64,000 nucleotides of DNA from NCBI RefSeq assembly GCF_004363775.1, contig NZ_SNZE01000001.1:168860-232859 (forward strand), read 5' to 3'. The notes beneath the pieces were generated by a model. That model had not been told where the DNA came from. It did no database searches and saw nothing but the letters and a program-made list of their open reading frames with translations. The position numbers and the translations under genes were made by a program. This document shows, piece by piece, positions 1 to 8,771 of the stretch (position 1 is the first letter of the stretch; each line of letters starts with the position of its first letter). Source of the stretch: Hydromonas duriensis (lineage in GTDB: Bacteria; Pseudomonadota; Gammaproteobacteria; Burkholderiales; Burkholderiaceae).

Positions 1-2
1 GA

Positions 3-977
3 GAGCAAGGCGTGACGGTGCTCATCATTACGCATAAGCTCCGTGAAATTATGGACGTTACGGACAATGTGTCGGTCATGCGCAGCGGTCAAATGGTCGC
101 GCATCGCAAAACCAGTGACACCAGTGCTGAAGAGCTTGCTGAGTTGATGGTGGGTCGTCCTGTGGCTAAAGAGTTGCCGAAAGGTGCGACTGACCAGTCT
201 CAAGTGTATTTGTCCGTTAAAAACCTGTCTTATACCGATGTCAAAGGCATTCAGCGTTTAAAAAACGTGTCGTTTGAATTACGCTCGGGCGAGATTGTTG
301 GCTTGGCGGGAGTATCGGGCAATGGTCAAACCGAGCTTTTGAAAATTTTATCGGGTGAGATGCGCGGCACAAGCGGTACGATAGACTTCGTTGCCGATGG
401 TCAACCTGAATATACTTGCCAAACGTGGCCACATCCCAAAGCGTTGCGCCAGCTTGGCGTGGCTCATATCCCCGAGGATAGGATTGGACAGGGTTTGCTG
501 AAAAATTTCAGTATGGCCGAGTCGTCTATCTTGGGCTATCACCACGACGTTTCAATTGGCTCTCGTTTTACACTCAGCGTGCAAAAAATTCGAGACACGG
601 CCTTGCGACTCATTAAAGCGTTTGATGTGCGCCCAGGCTTGCCTGAGATTCGTTCTGCGAATATGTCGGGCGGTAATCAACAAAAACTCATCATTGCCCG
701 TGAAATGACGCGCGAACCCAAAGTGCTTTTGGTTGGGCAGCCGACGCGTGGTGTCGATATTGGCGCGATAGAGTTGATTTATAAAGAGCTGGTTAAGGCT
801 CGTGATGCAGGAGCCGCGATTTTGGTGGTTTCGGTCGAATTGGATGAGGTACTGACCTTGTCGGATCGAATTTTGGTGATGAACCAAGGTCAACTGACGG
901 GTGAGCTCAAAGCGGCCGATGCAGACCCTAGAACCATTGGCATGATGATGGCCAGTTCAGATGCGATGAAAGTGTAA
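3..977 (+). CDS. Nucleoside/sugar-type ABC transporter ATP-binding protein, 5' end missing
   Basis: Partial gene: the frame is open to the left edge, so the true start and most of the first nucleotide-binding domain lie outside the window. What remains is the end of domain 1 (TVLIITHKL, the switch-His region) and a complete second domain. That second domain has GVSGNGQTE in the Walker A position, where Gln replaces Lys as is usual for domain 2 of this class, then the signature MSGGNQQK and the Walker B-like VLLVGQPTRGVDIGA. This double-domain layout is known from ribose and nucleoside importers (RbsA, YufO/NupO type). It is followed 2 bp later by two permeases, a ribokinase-like gene and a nucleoside hydrolase, so I infer nucleoside uptake. 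The substrate itself is not shown by the sequence. Confidence 0.9.
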   Translation, partial: EQGVTVLIITHKLREIMDVTDNVSVMRSGQMVAHRKTSDTSAEELAELMVGRPVAKELPKGATDQSQVYLSVKNLSYTDVKGIQRLKNVSFELRSGEIVGLAGVSGNGQTELLKILSGEMRGTSGTIDFVADGQPEYTCQTWPHPKALRQLGVAHIPEDRIGQGLLKNFSMAESSILGYHHDVSIGSRFTLSVQKIRDTALRLIKAFDVRPGLPEIRSANMSGGNQQKLIIAREMTREPKVLLVGQPTRGVDIGAIELIYKELVKARDAGAAILVVSVELDEVLTLSDRILVMNQGQLTGELKAADADPRTIGMMMASSDAMKV

Positions 978-979
978 TC

Positions 980-2110
980 ATGACAAATCAAAAACAACAA
1001 AAAATACCGCAGCATAAACAACACAACCAAGGCTTGCCTGTTTGGCTCACTGGGTTTGCCATCCCTTTTGTACAACTGATTTTGGCTTTCGGTTTGGCCT
1101 CTTTATTGGTGTTGGCGATAGGACAAAGTCCGCTGGATGTCATGACTGTTTTGGTGCGAGGTGCTTTTAATCTTGATACGGGTTTACCCTCTACGCTGTA
1201 TAACGCCACCAGTCTGATTTTTACAGGGTTGGCTGTGGTGGTGGCTTTCCATGCGGGGCTGTTTAATATTGGTGGTGAAGGGCAGGCATATTTTGCAGGT
1301 TTGGGCGTGACGTTGGCATGTTTGGCGTTTGGTCACGTGCTTCCTGCGCCCTTGATGTTTATTGTGGCCATTATTGGCGCTTTAGTTTTTGGTGGGGCTT
1401 ATGGGTTTATTCCTGGGGTCTTACAAGCCAAGCGCGGCGCGCATGTGGTGGTGACCACCATCATGTTGAACTACATCGTCTTTGCATTTATGAACTATGC
1501 GATGCGCTTTTGGTTGTCAAAAAGCGAAGGTTCTACCGACTCCGCTAACTTTGCTGAAAGTTCGGTTTTACCTCGACTTGCCGACATGATGCCATTTTTA
1601 GGTTTCTCGGATACACCCTTGAATTTTTCCTTTTTCTTGGCTTTGCTGACCGCTGGTTATGTGTGGTGGCTGATTTGGCGCTCGCGTTTGGGTTATGAAA
1701 TTCGTGTGGTGGGGCAAAATCCTCAAGCGGCGGTGTATGCGGGTATTTCTGTTTCAAAGACCGTCATCTCGACCATGGTCATTTCGGGTGCGCTTGCAGG
1801 TTTAATGGCGGTCAATGTGGTCTACGGTGCGCAGGGCCGTTTGAGTTTATCGTTCACTTCTGGCATTGGTTTTATGGGCATTGCGGTTGCACTGATGGGG
1901 CGTAACCATCCCGTCGGCGTGGTGCTGTCCGCCTTGTTGTTTGGTGCGCTGGCGCAGGGTGGTTCGGAGATGCAGTTTGAATTACCTGACATCAGTCCAG
2001 AGTTTAATGTGGTGATTCAAGGTTTGATTATTTTCTTTGTGGCGGCATTGGATGGTTTGATTCGCAAACCGATTGAAGGCTGGTATCGCAATATGCAGGG
2101 GGCAAAATGA
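980..2110 (+). CDS. ABC transporter permease (BPD_transp_2 family, NupP/YufP-like)
   Basis: 376-residue polytopic inner-membrane protein with about ten hydrophobic segments after a short polar N-terminus. It has the RbsC/YufP-type permease look: GLFNIGGEGQAYFAGLG near residues 95-110 and LGYEIRVVGQNPQAAVYAGI near residue 240, the cytoplasmic coupling region facing the ATPase. It starts 2 bp after the ATPase stop, and its own stop overlaps the start of the next permease (ATGA), so the three are translated as a unit. Inferred role: one half of the transmembrane channel of a nucleoside importer. A substrate-binding (BMP/BmpA family) gene is not visible and may lie upstream of the window. Confidence 0.9.
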   Translation: MTNQKQQKIPQHKQHNQGLPVWLTGFAIPFVQLILAFGLASLLVLAIGQSPLDVMTVLVRGAFNLDTGLPSTLYNATSLIFTGLAVVVAFHAGLFNIGGEGQAYFAGLGVTLACLAFGHVLPAPLMFIVAIIGALVFGGAYGFIPGVLQAKRGAHVVVTTIMLNYIVFAFMNYAMRFWLSKSEGSTDSANFAESSVLPRLADMMPFLGFSDTPLNFSFFLALLTAGYVWWLIWRSRLGYEIRVVGQNPQAAVYAGISVSKTVISTMVISGALAGLMAVNVVYGAQGRLSLSFTSGIGFMGIAVALMGRNHPVGVVLSALLFGALAQGGSEMQFELPDISPEFNVVIQGLIIFFVAALDGLIRKPIEGWYRNMQGAK

Positions 2111-3081
2111 ATGATTTAATTGTAACCATCGCCAATGTGATGGGAAGCGGTTTGCGCCAAGCCGTACCGATGATTTTAGTGGCTATGGGTGGACTGATTG
2201 CGGAGCGGTCGGGCACGGTTGATATTGGTTTGGAAGGTAAATTGCTGATGTCGGCGTTTGCAGGGGCGGCCACAGCGAGTTTAACGGGTTCGTTACCGCT
2301 GGCTGTTTTGGCTGCGGTGTTGGTATCCGTTGTGTTTTCGTTGCTGCACGGCTTTGCAACCATTAGCCAAAAAGGTGACCATGTGGTCTCAGGTTTGGCT
2401 ATCAATGTATTGGCTTCGGGTTTGACGTTGGTGTTAGGGCAAGCGTGGTTTCAAAAAGGCGGGCAAACACCGTTGTTACCAGATGAATTGCGTTTTAAAC
2501 CAATTGTATGGCCTGGTGTCGAGGTTGTGCGTGATGTACCTGTGATTGGGCCTGTGTACGAAAAAATCATTTCGGGGCACCATGTCTTTACTTATATTGC
2601 GATTGCATCGGTGTTTTTAACGGCCTTTTTGTTGTATCGCACGCGCATGGGCTTGCGTATTCGCGCGGTGGGAGAAGAGCCGAATGCGGTTGATACGGCA
2701 GGTTTATCCGTGGTGCGATTACGCTATTTGGCCTTGGTTTACACGGGTATCATGTGTGGTTTAGCGGGCGTTGCTTTGTCGATGGCGCAAAATGGTGGCT
2801 TTGTGCGTGAAATGAGTGCGGGTATGGGCTTTATGGCATTGGCTGCGGTTATTTTTGGCAAATGGCGTCCTTGGCCTGCTTTTGCTGCATGCCTGTTGTT
2901 TGGTTTGCTTGGCGCGTTGTCTGACCGTTTGCAGGGTGTGCCGCTGTTTGGGGTGTCCGAAATTCCTTCGCAGGTGTTTAGTGCGATGCCGTATGTATTG
3001 ACGATAGTCTTGTTGGCCAGTTTTGTGGGCAAGGCTGTGGCACCGAAGGCGATTGGCCGTCCTTATGTGAAGGAACGTTGA
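2107..3081 (+). CDS. ABC transporter permease (BPD_transp_2 family, NupQ/YufQ-like)
   Basis: 324-residue polytopic membrane protein, the second permease of the importer. It carries the typical ERSGTVDIGLEGKLLMSAF stretch near residue 35 and the coupling motif MGLRIRAVGEEPNAVDTAGL near residue 180. The start ATG overlaps the previous stop by four bases (ATGA), and an AGGGGG ribosome binding site lies inside the end of the preceding gene. Two different permeases next to one two-domain ATPase is the standard composition of bacterial nucleoside importers of the YufNOPQ type (family knowledge). The kinase gene follows after 1 bp. Confidence 0.9.
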   Translation: MNDLIVTIANVMGSGLRQAVPMILVAMGGLIAERSGTVDIGLEGKLLMSAFAGAATASLTGSLPLAVLAAVLVSVVFSLLHGFATISQKGDHVVSGLAINVLASGLTLVLGQAWFQKGGQTPLLPDELRFKPIVWPGVEVVRDVPVIGPVYEKIISGHHVFTYIAIASVFLTAFLLYRTRMGLRIRAVGEEPNAVDTAGLSVVRLRYLALVYTGIMCGLAGVALSMAQNGGFVREMSAGMGFMALAAVIFGKWRPWPAFAACLLFGLLGALSDRLQGVPLFGVSEIPSQVFSAMPYVLTIVLLASFVGKAVAPKAIGRPYVKER

Positions 3082-3082
3082 A

Positions 3083-3949
3083 ATGGCGCATATTCTTAAT
3101 TTTGGTTCGATTAATATTGACCATGTGTATCAAGTTGAGCATTTTGTCCAGCCAGGTGAAACGTTGTCCAGCCGTGCATATAGTAAAGGCTTAGGTGGCA
3201 AAGGTTTGAATCAAACGGTGGCTTTGCAACGCGCGGGAGCCTCTGTGGCGCATGTTGGTCATATTGCCGCTGATGATGGGTGGTTGAACAAAGAGTTGGT
3301 GGCGTTACAATTGAATATGGATTGCATTCAAGGTGTTGCTGAGGCCACTGGGCATGCGATTATTCAAGTCAATCAAGAGGGTGAAAACTGCATTCTGTTA
3401 TATGCAGGCGCAAATCACCAGATGACGGCATCTGAAATTAATCAATATTTGGATGATGCGCAGGTTGAGTGGGTTTTGTTACAAAATGAAACCAACGCGA
3501 TTGAAGACATTATCCGCATGGCTCATGCACGTGGTAAAAAAATCATTTTTAACCCCGCACCGTGTCACGCGGGTTTGGCTAATTTGCCATTGGAATATGT
3601 GCATACCTTGGTCGTGAATGAAGTGGAAGCGATGCAGTTGTCGGCAATGAGTGATGTTGAGCAGGCACTCGAATTTTTGTCTAAAAAATGCAAAAACGTG
3701 GTCTTGACGCTAGGTGGTGATGGTGTGCGTTATCAAGGCGAATCAGGCGAGTTACGTGTTGACGCTCAAAAAGTTGAAGTCGTCGATACCACCGCAGCAG
3801 GTGATACTTTTATTGGCTATTACCTCGCCAGTCTGTCAAAAGGCATGACCGTAAAAGCTTCTTTGGAGCGAGCGAGTCAAGCGGCCGCGCTGACGGTGAC
3901 CCGCTTGGGAGCGGTGGTGGCGATTCCATTTGCACACGAAGTGGATTAA
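3083..3949 (+). CDS. PfkB-family carbohydrate kinase, ribokinase-like
   Basis: 288 residues, close to the usual ribokinase length (about 305). It shows the N-terminal substrate signature GGKGLNQ (residues 38-44) and the C-terminal PfkB signature DTTAAGDTF with the catalytic base Asp at residue 241; Ala replaces the first Gly of the usual GAGD. It would phosphorylate ribose, or possibly a nucleoside, with ATP in the cytoplasm. It follows the permease by 1 bp with an AAGGAA binding site and precedes a nucleoside hydrolase, so ribose freed by the hydrolase is the most natural substrate. A nucleoside kinase of the same fold cannot be excluded from sequence alone. Confidence 0.85.
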   Translation: MAHILNFGSINIDHVYQVEHFVQPGETLSSRAYSKGLGGKGLNQTVALQRAGASVAHVGHIAADDGWLNKELVALQLNMDCIQGVAEATGHAIIQVNQEGENCILLYAGANHQMTASEINQYLDDAQVEWVLLQNETNAIEDIIRMAHARGKKIIFNPAPCHAGLANLPLEYVHTLVVNEVEAMQLSAMSDVEQALEFLSKKCKNVVLTLGGDGVRYQGESGELRVDAQKVEVVDTTAAGDTFIGYYLASLSKGMTVKASLERASQAAALTVTRLGAVVAIPFAHEVD

Positions 3950-4042
3950 AAATTTATTGCCAAAAATCTGTTACTCAAGCATGGCAACTTTTAAATGAAT
4001 AACGAAATATTTTCGTATCTTAATTTTATTTAGGGAAAAAAT

Positions 4043-5005
4043 ATGACACAAAAAACAAAAATCATCATTGACACAGACCCTGGCGTTGATGATGCGCTGG
4101 CGATTGCATTTGCAGTATTGCACCCAAATTTAGAATTGTTGGGGTTGACCACTGTATTTGGTAATGTTTCAGTTGAACAATCGACTGTTAATGCAGGTTA
4201 TTTGTTGGACCTATTAAAAGCCAAGCACGTGCCTGTCGCTAAAGGTGAAGGCGTGCCGTCGGTGCAGAAACCGCACAGCTTTCCTGATTTTGTACACGGT
4301 AAAAATGGTTTTGGTGACATCGCTGTTAATTACCCTGCCGACTTTAAACCTGTTGACATGAGTGCGGCTGATTTCATTATTAAAACAATTCACGAACACC
4401 CAAACGAAGTGGTTTTAGTGCCAATTGGCCCTTTAACCAACATCGCGTTGGCATTGCAAAAAGACCCAACGATTGCCCATAAGGTAAAAGAAGTCGTCAT
4501 CATGGGCGGAGCAGCCCATGAAAAAGGCAATGTGTCGCCAGGAGCAGAAGCCAATATTTGGAATGACCCACACGCGGCACAAGTGGTTTTTGAAGCGCCA
4601 TGGAAAGTGGTGATGGTTGGCTTGGACGTGACTTGGAAAACCATTATGCCAGACGAGCCGATGGCACGAATTGCTGAGAAATCGCCTGTTGTTGGTGGCT
4701 TTTTAAAAGAAATTTGCAAGTTTTATGCTAATTTTTATCGCACCGTGGGTGGGTTTGATGGCTTTTCATTGCATGACCCTGCAACAGTGATGTATGTGAC
4801 CAACCCAGAGCTATTTGAAACAGAGCAAGGACAAATTGAAGTTGTACAAAGTGGCGCAGGCGCAGGTAAAACGTTTTTTGCGCCTAAAGGTGAGGTGTAT
4901 GCCGAGGACTATTGGTCAAAGCGTGACAATGCGTTTGTGTGCTTAGGGGTTAACAAATCGGGCGTGTTGGCTTTGTTGGAAGACGTATTGAGCACTGGGC
5001 ACTAA
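4043..5005 (+). CDS. Nucleoside hydrolase (IunH/RihA family)
   Basis: 320 residues, the normal family length. The N-terminal calcium-binding signature DTDPGVDDA (Asp10, Asp12, Asp16, Asp17) is intact. NIWNDPHAA near residue 171 and GGFDGFSLHDP (His244, Asp245) near the C-terminus supply the rest of the ribose pocket and metal site. The enzyme hydrolyses the N-glycosidic bond of ribonucleosides to free base and ribose. A clear AGGGA ribosome binding site precedes the ATG. The 93 bp gap after the kinase contains no obvious terminator, so it is probably in the same transcript as the importer. Base preference (purine, pyrimidine or both) cannot be read from the sequence. Confidence 0.92.
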   Translation: MTQKTKIIIDTDPGVDDALAIAFAVLHPNLELLGLTTVFGNVSVEQSTVNAGYLLDLLKAKHVPVAKGEGVPSVQKPHSFPDFVHGKNGFGDIAVNYPADFKPVDMSAADFIIKTIHEHPNEVVLVPIGPLTNIALALQKDPTIAHKVKEVVIMGGAAHEKGNVSPGAEANIWNDPHAAQVVFEAPWKVVMVGLDVTWKTIMPDEPMARIAEKSPVVGGFLKEICKFYANFYRTVGGFDGFSLHDPATVMYVTNPELFETEQGQIEVVQSGAGAGKTFFAPKGEVYAEDYWSKRDNAFVCLGVNKSGVLALLEDVLSTGH

Positions 5006-5048
5006 AATAGTTTAAGACCCATTCAAAAATAACTTAATCGAGAAGAAT

Positions 5049-5891
5049 ATGAGCATTCGTGTAGTTGATTATCGTGGCCCTAATGCAGCGGCTGAGTTTA
5101 CAGAGTCCCTGCACGAAACGGGCTTTGGTGTGTTGGTCAATCATCCAATCGCCCAACCCTTGGTGCAGTCGATTTTTGATGAATGGATGACTTTTTTTAA
5201 GGGTGAGGATAAGTTTAACTTTGCCTACGATACCGAAAAGTTTGATGGTTATTTTTCAACAGAAGTGTCCGAAACCGCTAAAGGTGAAACAGTAAAAGAC
5301 TTTAAAGAGTTTTTTCATGTGTACCCGTGGGGGCGAATTCCCGAATCTTTGCGTGCCAATGCAATGAGTTACTATGCGCAAGCCAGCACGCTGGCTGCCG
5401 AATTGTTGTCATGGGTTGAGCAATATACACCCGATGAGATTAGCCAATATTACAGCCAACCTTTGTCCACGATGATTGAAGGCAGCGCGCAGACCTTGTT
5501 GCGAGTGTTGCACTATCCGCCGCTGAATGGAACAGAACCCGCGGGTTCTGTGCGCGCGGCCGCACATGGTGATATTAATTTGTTGACGGTATTGCCAGCC
5601 GCCAATGAGCCGGGTTTGCAGGTTTTAGCAAAAGATGGGTCGTGGCTCGATGTGCCATGTGATTTTGGTATGTTAATCGTCAATATCGGGGACATGCTTC
5701 AGGAAGTGTCACGCGGCTATTTTCCAAGTACAATTCATCGGGTCATTAATCCTGCGAATGCAAGCAAAAACGTGAGTCGACTTTCATTGCCCCTGTTCTT
5801 ACACCCAAAAGAAGATGTTCGTTTGTCGGAACGCCATACGGCACATTCGTATTTGTCCGAGCGTCTAAAAGAATTGGGCATGAAAAAATAA
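5049..5891 (+). CDS. 2-oxoglutarate/Fe(II)-dependent oxygenase, isopenicillin N synthase-like family
   Basis: 280 residues. The iron facial triad is complete: His173 and Asp175 in AAHGDINLLT and His230 in TIHRVINP. The 2-oxoglutarate-binding Arg and Ser are present in SRLSLP (Arg244, Ser246). It belongs to the large plant-type dioxygenase family that includes isopenicillin N synthase-like and thymine-hydroxylase enzymes. It lies 43 bp after the nucleoside hydrolase with a GAGAAG binding site. I infer that it oxidises a free base or a base-derived compound released by salvage, but the substrate is unknown. It is the least predictable member of the operon. Confidence 0.82.
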   Translation: MSIRVVDYRGPNAAAEFTESLHETGFGVLVNHPIAQPLVQSIFDEWMTFFKGEDKFNFAYDTEKFDGYFSTEVSETAKGETVKDFKEFFHVYPWGRIPESLRANAMSYYAQASTLAAELLSWVEQYTPDEISQYYSQPLSTMIEGSAQTLLRVLHYPPLNGTEPAGSVRAAAHGDINLLTVLPAANEPGLQVLAKDGSWLDVPCDFGMLIVNIGDMLQEVSRGYFPSTIHRVINPANASKNVSRLSLPLFLHPKEDVRLSERHTAHSYLSERLKELGMKK

Positions 5892-5913
5892 TCCATCGAT
5901 ACATTTGATGGAT
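5891..5913. repeat. Short inverted repeat after the oxygenase gene
   Basis: ATCCATC (5891-5897) and GATGGAT (5907-5913) form a 7 bp stem with a 9-base loop directly at the end of the salvage operon. No run of T follows, so it is at best a weak terminator or an RNA 3'-end stabiliser. Confidence 0.4.
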
Positions 5914-6075
5914 ATGAAAAAATATAAGAAATATATTGTAAAAATTAGACAGCATTGGTAACAAAATGAACGCATGTTCAATAAAAACCTGTTATCCATT
6001 ATCCCTTGCTGGTAGAATACTTGCTTGAATTTTTACACGGTCAAGGTATTTACCGTGGTCGTGCTTAAGGAGTGG

Positions 6076-6870
6076 ATGTTGAGTCCTCTGGTGAAAACAA
6101 TACAATCAAATGTGGACGACAGCCCCGCTGTGACTGGACGTCATGGTTTGGCAGAATCGGTCACCGTGTGTTGGGCCACCACACAAGCAGAAGTTGAAGA
6201 GGTTCAACGGCTGCGCTATCAGGTTTTTGCCGATGAATTGGGCGTACATCTGTCAGGGCATAAGGGCTTAGATGAAGATAAATTTGACCCTTATGCTGAG
6301 CATGTTTATGTCCGTGACAATAAAACTGGGCAGGTCGTTGGCACTTATCGTGCATTAACCGCGCTCGGTGCAGCGCAATGTGGCTGGTACTCAGACCAAG
6401 AGTTTGACATTCGTGACTTATTGCGTGATAGCGAAAAAATGCTTGAAGTTGGCCGTGCATGTGTCCATAAAGATTATCGTAATGGCACGGTGCTAATGAC
6501 TTTATGGAAAGCAATATTACAATTTGCTGCGAAAAATCAATTTGAGTTGATTCTGGGCTGTACGAGTGTGCCTGTTGCAAGCCATACACCTGCAATAGCT
6601 GATATTCATCAAATGCTGATAGAAATAGAAGCCATGAGCGATGAATATGCGGTGTCTCCACGTAATCCCTTTACCGCTCAGATGCAACCAGAGGTAGAGC
6701 AGGGTGTTAAACGAATATTGCCTCCGCTCTTTAAAGGTTACCTGCGTCTAGGTGCGAAAGTGTGTGGCGAGCCGACTTATGACCCCGATTTTCAGACGGC
6801 TGATTACTTAACTGTTTTGCGCCTGTCCAGCGTATCGCCACGCTATGTTAAGCATTTTGATTTGAGTTAA
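6076..6870 (+). CDS. olsB: GNAT-type N-acyltransferase, OlsB-like (ornithine lipid synthesis)
   Basis: 264 residues. It contains the autoinducer-synthase-like GNAT fold typical of L-ornithine N-alpha-acyltransferase: EVQRLRYQVFADELG (about residues 37-51 here), GTYRAL, MLEVGRACVHKDYRNG and ILGCTSVPV. OlsB transfers a 3-hydroxyacyl chain from acyl-ACP to ornithine, the first step of ornithine lipids. The frame extends upstream to a TTG at 6025, but AAGGAG at 6067-6072 marks the start at ATG 6076 or TTG 6079. The second enzyme, OlsA, is a PlsC-family protein. The plsC gene at 42 kb looks like the housekeeping enzyme, so OlsA is not identified here. A strong shared terminator follows. Confidence 0.8.
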   Translation: MLSPLVKTIQSNVDDSPAVTGRHGLAESVTVCWATTQAEVEEVQRLRYQVFADELGVHLSGHKGLDEDKFDPYAEHVYVRDNKTGQVVGTYRALTALGAAQCGWYSDQEFDIRDLLRDSEKMLEVGRACVHKDYRNGTVLMTLWKAILQFAAKNQFELILGCTSVPVASHTPAIADIHQMLIEIEAMSDEYAVSPRNPFTAQMQPEVEQGVKRILPPLFKGYLRLGAKVCGEPTYDPDFQTADYLTVLRLSSVSPRYVKHFDLS

Positions 6871-6902
6871 GCATTTCTTTGTCGAACACATGGACTGAAT
6901 AT

Positions 6903-6933
6903 AAAAAAGCCTTTCATTTTGAAAGGCTTTTTT
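6903..6933. terminator. Bidirectional rho-independent terminator between olsB and tig
   Basis: GCCTTTC (6909-6915) pairs with GAAAGGC (6921-6927) around a five-base loop, flanked by six A on the left and six T on the right, so it can stop transcription from both olsB (plus) and tig (minus). Confidence 0.92.
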
Positions 6934-7013
6934 ATATTAACCGTTAAACTAAAACAGATGGATAGAGGGCTTATGATTGTAAGTATCTATCCATCATCGG
7001 CATGTTTTATAAA

Positions 7014-8381
7014 TTAACGCTGTTGATTCATCAATTCTTCAAATGCGACCGCTTTGGTTGAAACGCTGGCTTGAGATAATGCCCAAGTGACAACATTGTC
7101 TTCCATTGTGACCGCTTCCACTTCAGCCATGCGAGCGGCATCTGTTTTGTACCATTTGATGAAGCCTTTTGGATCCTCGTACGCTTGAGCGATGGTTGCA
7201 ATTTGTGCATCAACTTGTTCAGAGTTGGCACGCAATTCGTGTGTTTTAACCAAGCCTGCAATCAACAAACCTAAACGAACTCGGCGTTCAGCGCGGTCTT
7301 TGAAGATGTCAGCAGGCAACGCCATTTTGTCATCAACAGGAATGCCGCGTGCGCGCAAATCTGAGCGGGCGTTATCCTGCAAGCGTTCAATATCCTCATT
7401 AACCAACGCTGTTGGCACATCAAATGAAACGGCAGACAAAAGCGCGTCCATGACGTTGCTTTTGGTCATTGCTTTGGTGCGCTGAGCAATTTCGCGCTCT
7501 AAATTGGCTCTGATGTCAGTTTTCATCTTTTCAACATCGCCATCAGGTACGCCAAGTGATTTGGCAAATGCGCTATCCAACTCTGGTAATTTTGGAGCGG
7601 CTACATTTTTGACGGTCACAGTGAACTGAGCTGTTTTGCCTGCAACATCTTTACCGTGATAATCCTCTGGGAATGGCAAGTCAAAAGCACGAGACTCGCT
7701 TGCTTTTAAGCCTTCAATTGCAGTTTCAAACTCAGGCAGCATGCGCCCTTGACCTAAAACGAAAGGATAGTCTTGAGCAGAACCACCCGCAAAAGCCACG
7801 CCGTCGATTTTACCTTCAAAGTCAATCGTGACTTGGTCGTCTTTGGCTGCTGCTTTATCAGCTGTCTCATACGATACGCGTTGTTGACGCAATACATTCA
7901 AAGTGCGGTCAATGTCGGCCTCGGTGACATCACATTCTGCTTTTTCAATTTTGACACCGCTTAAGTTGACATCGCCAACTTCTGGGTAGACTTCAAAAGT
8001 CGCTTTGAACGTCAATTCGCCATCTGTACCTTTTGTTTCGCTTGGCTCAATGTTTGGCATGCCCGCAATGCGCAGTTTATCAGCATCAGCTTTGGCCGCA
8101 AATGCTTCGCCAACCTTATCGTTTAAAGCTTCCCAAGAGGCTTGTTGACCGTACATCTGCTTAACGCGTGACATAGGAACTTTGCCTGGGCGGAAGCCGT
8201 CGATTTTTACAGTCTTAGCGATTTTTTGTAAGCGCTTCTCAGTCGCTGCATCAATGGATGCTGTGCTAACAACGATATCAAATGAACGAGTCAATGAAGG
8301 CGTCATGACGGGTGCAGGCGTATCAACTGCAGGCGTAGCCGCTTGTGCTTCGTTTACAATCTCTTGAGTTTCATTTGTCAT
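7014..8381 (-). CDS. tig: Trigger factor, ribosome-associated chaperone and peptidyl-prolyl isomerase
   Basis: 455 residues. The ribosome-binding domain carries the signature GFRPGKVPMSRVKQMYG. The central FKBP-type domain (DQVTIDFEGKIDGVAFAGG, FPEDYHGKDVAGK) and the long helical C-terminal domain follow in the usual order. The frame extends upstream, but ATG 8381 has AAAGGG eight bases before it and begins a normal cytosolic protein; the longer version would add a spurious hydrophobic segment. It has an Ala/Thr/Pro-rich tail of about 30 residues before the conserved domain, which is not usual. The gene lies directly after tRNA-Leu. The usual partners clpP, clpX and lon do not follow; a terminator and olsB do. 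Confidence 0.95.
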   Translation of the reverse strand: MTNETQEIVNEAQAATPAVDTPAPVMTPSLTRSFDIVVSTASIDAATEKRLQKIAKTVKIDGFRPGKVPMSRVKQMYGQQASWEALNDKVGEAFAAKADADKLRIAGMPNIEPSETKGTDGELTFKATFEVYPEVGDVNLSGVKIEKAECDVTEADIDRTLNVLRQQRVSYETADKAAAKDDQVTIDFEGKIDGVAFAGGSAQDYPFVLGQGRMLPEFETAIEGLKASESRAFDLPFPEDYHGKDVAGKTAQFTVTVKNVAAPKLPELDSAFAKSLGVPDGDVEKMKTDIRANLEREIAQRTKAMTKSNVMDALLSAVSFDVPTALVNEDIERLQDNARSDLRARGIPVDDKMALPADIFKDRAERRVRLGLLIAGLVKTHELRANSEQVDAQIATIAQAYEDPKGFIKWYKTDAARMAEVEAVTMEDNVVTWALSQASVSTKAVAFEELMNQQR

Positions 8382-8469
8382 TTGGGTAACCCTTTGGTGT
8401 GTATACAGTGTTGTTAACATCGTCAATAACACCAAAACAATAAAAAATTGATTTGATGTCATTAAATTG

Positions 8470-8557
8470 TGGTGCGAAGGAGGGGACTCGAACCCCTACA
8501 CCTGTTTAGGGCGCCAGGACCTAAACCTGGTGCGTCTACCAATTTCGCCACCCTCGC
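8470..8557 (-). tRNA. tRNA-Leu, anticodon UAG
   Basis: Reading the minus strand, GCGAGGG (8551-8557) pairs with CCTTCGC (8474-8480) as acceptor stem. The anticodon stem CCAGG/CCTGG encloses loop TTTAGGT with anticodon TAG, a long class II variable arm follows, and the T-arm shows GGTTCGAGTCC. The 3' CCA is encoded (complement of 8470-8472). It lies 88 bp upstream of tig on the same strand. Confidence 0.96.
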
Positions 8558-8771
8558 TGGTGTATTAAAGCATTTTTATCTCGTGCCTTAAAACCGAAAA
8601 CGCGTATTGTACTGTATTGTGCGAGTACTGTAAAATCCAATTGCATTTCTTTGCACAAGATGTGTTTTAAAAACGTCTTGTTATGCTTTATGTGGTGCTG
8701 TCATCGAGCTATAGCAGGCTTTTCGGCGGCGATTGTGTAGGGTCATTCCATCTTAGAAAGTGAATCGTCCA

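Noticed and set aside
6161-6661. A 166-codon open frame antisense to the OlsB-like gene
   Set aside because: The plus-strand GNAT motifs are clear; the antisense product has no recognisable domain and no ribosome binding site.
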